Source of the DNA: DASRHY01 sp046765875
Lineage (GTDB): Bacteria; Actinomycetota; Actinomycetes; Propionibacteriales; Kribbellaceae
Direction of reading: 5' to 3'
Assembly (NCBI GenBank): GCA_046765875.1
Contig: JBKPSJ010000118.1
Coordinates: 1-13,046, forward strand
DNA: 13,046 nt
How positions within the stretch are numbered: the stretch's first letter is position 1; each line of letters starts with the position of its first letter. The position numbers and the translations under genes were made by a program. Positions 8,962 through 13,046 of this stretch are shown in pieces. Below the pieces are notes generated by a model, which did not search any database, was not told where the DNA came from, and was given only the letters and a program-made list of their open reading frames with translations.

Positions 8962-9621
8962 GTGAGCATGCTCGCTGAAGGCCTGGCCGCCATCGACCTC
9001 CCGACCGGCGGGCTCGCGCTGTTCGCGTATCTGGTGCTCGGCGTGATCATCGGAATGGAGAGCACGGGCGTCCCACTGCCCGGCGAGACGACCCTGGTGG
9101 GAGCCGCGCTACTCGCCTCGCAGGACAGGCTCTCGCTGTACTGGGTGATCGCGGCCGCCGCCATCGGTGCGATCGTCGGCGACTCGACCGGGTACACCAT
9201 CGGCCGCCGGTATGGGCGCGGCGTGTTCGACCGGCTGGGCCGGCGCTCGCGCCATTTCTCGGCCGACCGGATCGAGTCGGCCGAACGGTATTTCCACCGG
9301 TACGGCATGTGGACGGTCTTCTTCGGCCGTTTCGTGGCGCTGCTGCGGATCCTGGCTGGCCCGATGGCGGGCTCGCTGCGGATGCATTATCCGCGGTTCC
9401 TGATCGCGAACGCGTCCGGCGGCATCATCTGGGCGAGCCTGATCGCAGTCGTCGCGTACAAGATCGGCGAGCACGCCGACAAGATCTTCGGGCAGGTGTC
9501 ACTGATCGCACTCGCGGCGGTCGTGGTCGCACTGATCGCTGCGTGGATCGTCTTCAAGCGCCGCCGTGCCCGCAAAGCCCGCGAGGAGCAACACCACGCA
9601 GACGACGTTGAGGCGGCCTAG
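8962..9621 (+). CDS. DedA-family membrane protein
   Basis: A 219-residue polytopic protein with the DedA/SNARE-associated signature: GMESTGVPLPGETTLVGAALLA near the N-terminus, GDSTGYTIGRRYGR in the middle and FFGRFVALLRILAGPMAG in the re-entrant loop region. FLIANASGGIIWA follows, with a last helix and a basic, charged tail. DedA proteins are thought to move lipid carriers such as undecaprenyl phosphate or phospholipids across the membrane and help keep the proton gradient. The acidic and arginine residues expected of the family (E and D in the first motifs, R in GRF and LR) are present. GTG 8962 has GAGGA nine bases ahead; ATG 8968 is also possible but would be 15 bases away. It is divergent from the lipoprotein gene (97 bases) and ends 8 bases before the GntR gene. 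Confidence 0.9.
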   Translation: MSMLAEGLAAIDLPTGGLALFAYLVLGVIIGMESTGVPLPGETTLVGAALLASQDRLSLYWVIAAAAIGAIVGDSTGYTIGRRYGRGVFDRLGRRSRHFSADRIESAERYFHRYGMWTVFFGRFVALLRILAGPMAGSLRMHYPRFLIANASGGIIWASLIAVVAYKIGEHADKIFGQVSLIALAAVVVALIAAWIVFKRRRARKAREEQHHADDVEAA

Positions 9622-9629
9622 CGCCGGGC

Positions 9630-10433
9630 TCAGCGCAGCACGCTCTCGACGTCGTCGGCCCGGGCCGCCCTGATCACCTCGAGGCCGGCCTCCTCACCCG
9701 CCTCGAACACCATCCGGCTGTTGCGGGCCATCCACATGAACCGCGACACCCGGGTGACCCGCTCGGCCGTCGCCGCCGTCCGGGTCTGGACGAACAGCGG
9801 CGCACCCACCTCCACCGACAGGTCGTACGCATCCTGCGGGCTCGCCGCCTCGTAGGTGATCTCGTCGACGTGGGCGATCTCCCGGTAGCCGGCATCGGCC
9901 AGCGTGCGCATCGTGCCCTGGTCGAGCGTGTGTGGCGCGTCCATGCCGACAACCGCGGCCAGGTCGCGAGCGTAGTAGCTGGTCTCCCGCGACCACGGCT
10001 CGTTGTCCAGCAGCTGGTGGATGATCCGCACCACGACCAGTTCCTCCGGGTCGACGCCGAGCCGCTTGGCGATCCACGGCTCGACCAGCTGCAGCCGCAT
10101 CTCGAACCGCGTGCTCGGCGTGCGCCCGAGCCGGGCCGCGAACTGGGCGAAGGTGCCGGCCTTCGGCGGCTCACCCTTGTACCGCAGCGGGTCGCTCAGC
10201 AGGTAGTCGGTCAGGCCGGTGGACCGCACGATCGTGCCGCGCCGGCCGTCGGCGTACCCGGTGTAGACCAGTCCCTGCTTCTCCAGTTCGCGCAGCCCGC
10301 CGCGAACGGTGATCCGGCTGACCCCGAAACGTTTCTCCAGCTCGGGGATGGTCGGCAGTAGCGAACCGGTCGGCCACTCGCCGGCGTTGATCTCCGCCGC
10401 GAGTTGCTCAGCGATCTGTTCATAGGCGTGCAC
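9630..10433 (-). CDS. GntR/HutC-family transcriptional regulator with UTRA domain
   Basis: A 267-residue regulator. The N-terminal winged helix (about 3-70) has YEQIAEQLAAEINAGEW, LPTIPELEKRFGVSRITVR (the helix-turn-helix) and a wing with the DGRRGTIV strand. Residues about 105-250 fit the UTRA effector-binding domain common to the HutC subgroup, including VVVRIIHQLLDNEPWSRETSY and the strand near APLFVQTRTA. The ligand cannot be read from sequence. Start GTG 10433 is set by GGAGG seven bases ahead and by the match of the next residues to GntR N-termini; the open frame upstream is spurious. The gene is divergent from the small DUF3592-like gene, with many palindromes between them, so autorepression and control of the neighbour are likely. 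Its stop is 8 bases from that of the DedA gene. Confidence 0.93.
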   Translation of the reverse strand: MHAYEQIAEQLAAEINAGEWPTGSLLPTIPELEKRFGVSRITVRGGLRELEKQGLVYTGYADGRRGTIVRSTGLTDYLLSDPLRYKGEPPKAGTFAQFAARLGRTPSTRFEMRLQLVEPWIAKRLGVDPEELVVVRIIHQLLDNEPWSRETSYYARDLAAVVGMDAPHTLDQGTMRTLADAGYREIAHVDEITYEAASPQDAYDLSVEVGAPLFVQTRTAATAERVTRVSRFMWMARNSRMVFEAGEEAGLEVIRAARADDVESVLR

Positions 10434-10466
10434 CGGCGGGCCTCCAGGCGCAGTAGTGATACGTGG

Positions 10467-10546
10467 GCATGTTGGGCATAACCAAGATACACAAAATGTC
10501 TTGACGACATGCTGAGCATGTTGGTTATGATCAACATGTCCGACAT
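10467..10546. promoter_or_regulatory. Palindrome cluster between GntR regulator and DUF3592-like gene
   Basis: Several overlapping inverted repeats: ACATGCT-G-AGCATGT (10507-10521), CATGTTG-N8-CAACATG (10517-10538), ATGTC-C-GACAT (10536-10546) and TTGG-N6-CCAA (10472-10485). The 9-mer GCATGTTGG occurs at 10467-10475 and 10516-10524, and CATAACCAA (10477-10485) is inverted as TTGGTTATG (10521-10529). These are probable GntR-family operators at both gene starts. Confidence 0.65.
10501..10531 (+). promoter_or_regulatory. Promoter of the DUF3592-like gene
   Basis: TTGACG (10501-10506) and TATGAT (10526-10531) with a 19-base spacer. The 15-base palindrome 10507-10521 fills the space between the two boxes, and the next palindrome covers the -10, so repressor binding would shut it. 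The spacing is longer than ideal. Confidence 0.5.
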
Positions 10547-10586
10547 TACGGAGCCCGCTCCGTAGGGATGAAGGGGGTTGATGTCG

Positions 10587-10940
10587 ATGTTCATGACCGC
10601 CCTGGTCCTGCTCGCCATGGTTCCGCTGGCGATCGTGTTCCTCACTCGGCTCGGCCGGTCTCTGCGCAGGGCCGAGCCCACATCCGATGCCGCCGTCGCG
10701 TGGCGGCCGGCCACCGCCGAGGTGGTCTCGGTGCTGCATGCCGGGAAGCGCACCTTCCTGCTGGTTCGCTACCAGGTGGGTTCCCGGCTCATCCACAACG
10801 ACGTGATGTACCCGCTGACCGGAGACGTGCCGACCCCCGGGCACCGGGTGCCGATCCGCTACGACCCGACCGCTCCGGCGCGGACGGAGTTCGACCTCGA
10901 GCGCGCGCGTGCCGTCACCCCGGTTCCGGCCGGTCGCTAG
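10587..10940 (+). CDS. Small membrane-anchored DUF3592-like protein
   Basis: A protein of about 117 residues with one N-terminal membrane helix (TALVLLAMVPLAIVFL), a short basic turn and then a small beta-rich soluble domain. The domain reads TAEVVSVL, FLLVRYQVGSR and GHRVPIRYDP in sequence. This pattern of strand, strand and a VxIRYDP-type end is what I associate with DUF3592 proteins, whose function is unknown. The start is uncertain: AAGGGGG (10571-10577) is nine bases before ATG 10587, while ATG 10581 is too close and ATG 10593 too far. The gene is divergent from the GntR regulator and its promoter is covered by palindromes, so it is probably the main target of that regulator. Confidence 0.75.
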   Translation: MFMTALVLLAMVPLAIVFLTRLGRSLRRAEPTSDAAVAWRPATAEVVSVLHAGKRTFLLVRYQVGSRLIHNDVMYPLTGDVPTPGHRVPIRYDPTAPARTEFDLERARAVTPVPAGR

Positions 10941-10950
10941 CCAACACCTG

Positions 10951-10987
10951 CGGGCCCGGCATCTCCCGGTCAGGGATGCCGGGTCCG
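10951..10987. terminator. Bidirectional terminator hairpin overlapping the end of the Fur-like gene
   Basis: Arms 10951-10965 and 10973-10987 pair over 15 bp, with G-U-type pairs at two places, around a 7-base loop. It starts 10 bases after the plus-strand DUF3592-like stop. On the minus strand the loop contains the stop codon of the Fur-like gene (10970-10972), so the stem overlaps that gene's last five codons. Confidence 0.75.
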
Positions 10988-11209
10988 CCTCATGTCGGCA
11001 CAACCCGGGCAGCGGCCCCAGAACGTCGCCTCGGCCTGCTCGATGACGAAACCGCCCGCCCGGTCCGGCGGCGGGCACGCCCGGGGCCTGCCATCGACCG
11101 CGTCGATCCGGCCACAGTCCCGGCAGATCAGGCGATTCAAGCGGTAGCGCGGCGCGCGGCTATCATCGTCCACCCCGGTCTCGAGCCGGTCCGGCACCGC
11201 TTGGGTCAT
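10970..11209 (-). CDS. Fur C-terminal-domain-like small Zn-binding protein, possible Fur remnant
   Basis: A protein of 79 residues (91 if the TTG at 11245 is used). It resembles only the C-terminal half of Fur-family repressors: RLETGVDDD then LICRDCGRIDAVDG, GGFVIEQAEATFWGRCPGC. The two CxxC pairs (29/32 and 67/70 from the ATG) are those that hold structural zinc in Fur proteins. The N-terminal winged helix is absent, and upstream sequence is the oxidase gene, so no DNA-binding half is hidden in another frame nearby. The histidine cluster usually just before LxCRxCG is replaced by APRYRLNR. It is the last gene of the oxidase cluster, 9 bases (TTG) or 45 bases (ATG) after the oxidase stop, with no clear ribosome site. 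It could be a decayed repressor or a small metal-binding partner of the oxidase. The family match is from memory of Fur sequences; function is inferred. Confidence 0.6.
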   Translation of the reverse strand: MTQAVPDRLETGVDDDSRAPRYRLNRLICRDCGRIDAVDGRPRACPPPDRAGGFVIEQAEATFWGRCPGCADMRRTRHP

Positions 11210-11254
11210 AAGGAAGACCCAATCAGCAGATCTGGAACGAGTCAAGAAAACGAA

Positions 11255-12721
11255 TCACTCGGGTTGGTTGTCGTCGTCCTTGCCGATCCGGTACGGCGAA
11301 CTCACGCCCATGTACATCAGGTGCGCCACCAGGCCCTGCGCCGTGTGCGGCAGGTTGTGGCAGTGATCCATCCAGATCCCCGGGTTGTCCGCCAGGAACG
11401 CGACCTCGTACGACTCGTTGTTCGCCACGTTCAGCGAGTCGGTCCACCAGGGGCTGCCGGTGGCCGCGACACCGTTGCGGCTGAGCACGACGACGTGGTG
11501 GCCGTGCAGGTGCATCGGGTGCACCTGGCCGGAGTGGTTCTTGATCGTCATCCGTACGACGTCACCCTCGTTGACCATGAACATCGGCATGTCCGGGAAC
11601 AGGTGCCCGTTGATCGTCCAGAACAGCCCAGGCTTGCCGCCGACGAACGCGGGCCGCCGGCCGATGTCGTACAGGAAGTGCCGGCCGGCCTTGTCCGGAT
11701 CGAACGGCAGCGCGGCCGGCTTGCCGTAGCTGAGCAGGTCGACGTTCGGACCCGGCGCGGCGTCCGGCGGCGCCTGGGCACCGTCCGGACCGACGACCAG
11801 CGAGATCCCGCCGCCGCCGAGTCCGACCCGGGCCGCTCCGGTCGGCGACGCCGTCAGCAGCAGTTCGGCCCGGCCGCCGGCAGTCAGCAGCAGGGCGGTA
11901 TCGCGCAACTCGCCTGGCTCGCGGACGTCGCGTCCGTCGATCGAGACGATCCGGTACGGCGTACCGGAAACCCAGATGCGCACGGGTCCGTTGTCGGTGT
12001 TGATAACGCGCACCCGGACGACGGAGCCGGCCGGTGCGACAACCTTCTGCACGCCGGTCTTGCCGGACACCGTGCGGCGTTTGTCATAGCTGTGCAGCAG
12101 CGCAAGTGTGTCCGTCTCCTGCTGCGCCGGCGCCATCCGCGGCAGCACGACGAGCGGGCCGAGCAGGCCACCCTTGACCTGCTCGTGCGAGATCTGATGC
12201 GAGTGGTACCAGTAGGTGCCCGGGTCCTCGGCGACGAACCGGTACTCGTGCCGCTCACCGATCCGCACCGCGTTCTGGGTGACACCGGCGACGCCGTCCT
12301 CGGCGTTCGGCACATCGACACCGTGCCAGTGCAGCGTCACGCCGTCCTTGACCGACTCGTTGACGAGTGTCACCTGGACGAGCTGGCCCTGCCGGACCCG
12401 GATCTCCGGGCCGGGCGACTTGTGGTTCAGCGTATAGCCGTCGACGCTGCCGACGCCGGGCAGGTCGAACTTCTCCCTACGCGCGACCAGTTCGACCTTC
12501 ACGTCCGGGGTGCGGTTCTTCGGCCCGATCAGGTCGGCGACGCTGATCTCCTGGTGCTGGTGCCCGGCCGGCATCGCAGGCCCGCCGCCGGTGTCGACGT
12601 ACCCCATCTCGGTCGGGGACATCGACGACGGCAGCAGGCTGCGCTGCCACAGGAAGAGCAGCGGCGCCAGCACGACAATGGTCGCCGCGATGGCGATCAG
12701 CGTGCGGCGGCGCCCCTTCAT
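11255..12721 (-). CDS. Membrane-anchored multicopper oxidase (laccase-like)
   Basis: A 488-residue oxidase that should couple one-electron oxidation of a substrate (metal ion or phenol) to reduction of oxygen to water. All copper motifs are present: HWHG (131-134), WYHSH (171-175), HPMHLHG (401-407) and HCHNLPH (453-459). The residue ten after the T1 cysteine is Leu (464) where many bacterial laccases have Met, which in studied laccases goes with higher redox potential. A basic MKGRRR and one hydrophobic helix (8-25) without an obvious cleavage site suggest a membrane anchor with the enzyme outside. A linker with GHQHQ follows. ATG 12721 begins 4 bases after the stop of the upstream membrane gene, with AAGG nine bases ahead, so translation is coupled. 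The length fits three-domain oxidases. Substrate is unknown. Confidence 0.93.
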   Translation of the reverse strand: MKGRRRTLIAIAATIVVLAPLLFLWQRSLLPSSMSPTEMGYVDTGGGPAMPAGHQHQEISVADLIGPKNRTPDVKVELVARREKFDLPGVGSVDGYTLNHKSPGPEIRVRQGQLVQVTLVNESVKDGVTLHWHGVDVPNAEDGVAGVTQNAVRIGERHEYRFVAEDPGTYWYHSHQISHEQVKGGLLGPLVVLPRMAPAQQETDTLALLHSYDKRRTVSGKTGVQKVVAPAGSVVRVRVINTDNGPVRIWVSGTPYRIVSIDGRDVREPGELRDTALLLTAGGRAELLLTASPTGAARVGLGGGGISLVVGPDGAQAPPDAAPGPNVDLLSYGKPAALPFDPDKAGRHFLYDIGRRPAFVGGKPGLFWTINGHLFPDMPMFMVNEGDVVRMTIKNHSGQVHPMHLHGHHVVVLSRNGVAATGSPWWTDSLNVANNESYEVAFLADNPGIWMDHCHNLPHTAQGLVAHLMYMGVSSPYRIGKDDDNQPE

Positions 12722-12725
12722 CCGA

Positions 12726-13046
12726 TCAGGCCTTCGCCTCGGCCGGCGCTGCGGCGGCACCGACCCGGCGTGCGGCGGTCTCGGCGATACCGGCCAGGGC
12801 GAACGCGTTCAGGCCGTGCAGCAGCCCGACGACCGGCGCCTCGTACGAGATGACCGCGAGCAGGATCTGCAGCACGACCAGGCCGAACACGATCGCGGCC
12901 CACTTCACCCCGCCCGGCAACTTGGCGAAGAACGACAGAATCAACAGCACGATCGCGACCAGCGGGATCAGGAGCTGGCCGGTGATGCTGTGCGCGACCT
13001 GACCGAAGTTCAGGTCGGTGTTCTTGTCGAAGACGCTCCCGTTGTC
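12726..13046 (-). CDS. Small multi-helix membrane protein (DUF6220-like), 5' end outside the window
   Basis: The minus-strand frame is open to the right edge; 106 residues and the stop are visible. A short outside-type segment (SVFDKNTDLNFGQVAHS) leads to three hydrophobic helices (about 21-40, 49-67 and 73-90), followed by an Ala-rich tail. Two histidines, H19 at the mouth of the first helix and H77 in LLHGLNAF of the third, have the spacing of possible heme-b ligands on two helices. The layout recalls small DUF6220-type proteins of about 130 residues, so perhaps one helix is missing at the 5' side. It is co-translated with the oxidase (4-base gap), which suggests an electron-transfer or assembly partner. 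Family and heme are inferences. A GTG at 12950 exists but would cut off the first helix. Confidence 0.7.
   Translation of the reverse strand, partial: DNGSVFDKNTDLNFGQVAHSITGQLLIPLVAIVLLILSFFAKLPGGVKWAAIVFGLVVLQILLAVISYEAPVVGLLHGLNAFALAGIAETAARRVGAAAAPAEAKA

Noticed and set aside
10434..11078. N-terminal extension of the GntR regulator frame
   Set aside because: It runs through the palindrome cluster and the divergent small gene; GGAGG seven bases before GTG 10433 and the GntR N-terminus fix the true start.
10568..12853. Long plus-strand open frame antisense to the oxidase
   Set aside because: The oxidase has complete copper motifs on the minus strand. The antisense product has no recognisable domain, and its beginning uses the wrong frame of the DUF3592-like gene.

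Overview
The window is very GC-rich, uses GTG and TTG starts, and carries the clpC-lsr2-lysS block known from Mycobacterium and other actinomycetes, so it is a chromosomal piece of an actinobacterium. A Propionibacteriales/Kribbella-like host is my best guess from the style of the proteins; nothing here proves the genus.

Layout. (1) 1-557, plus strand: the 3' part of a membrane-protein gene that reads correctly only if one extra base near 371-373 is removed. It is followed by a strong shared terminator. (2) 615-5677, minus strand: lysS, lsr2 and clpC in the conserved order, each with its own control signals. The 400-base gap upstream of clpC holds two sites matching the ClgR operator pattern, a triple 10-bp repeat and the lsr2 terminator. 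(3) 5687-7582: an MFS exporter gene (minus, ending 9 bases before lysS) and a divergent ArsR-type regulator gene. They share a compact control region with back-to-back -35 boxes, an array of GAAG/CTTC half-sites, and start codons placed as in leaderless mRNAs. (4) 7569-9621: a lipoprotein with Ig/FnIII-like domains (minus, overlapping the regulator gene tail to tail) and a divergent DedA-family membrane protein. (5) 9630-10940: a GntR/UTRA regulator and a divergent small DUF3592-like membrane protein, separated by a control region packed with overlapping palindromes. (6) 10970-13046, minus: an apparent operon of a small multi-helix membrane protein (cut by the window edge), a membrane-anchored multicopper oxidase, and a short protein resembling only the C-terminal Zn-binding half of a Fur repressor.

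How the parts work together. Block 2 is housekeeping: protein quality control (ClpC), nucleoid silencing (Lsr2) and tRNA charging (LysS). Blocks 3 and 5 are two self-contained regulator-target pairs with clear operator architecture. Block 6 is a likely envelope metal/redox cassette, in which an exported copper oxidase is made with a membrane partner and a regulator-derived metal-binding protein.

No tRNA, rRNA, CRISPR array, insertion sequence or phage gene was seen. The most novel-looking items are the Fur-tail protein, the operator array with paired leaderless promoters at 6915-6992, and the GntR palindrome cluster at 10467-10546. No dramatic new multi-gene defence-type system is evident.
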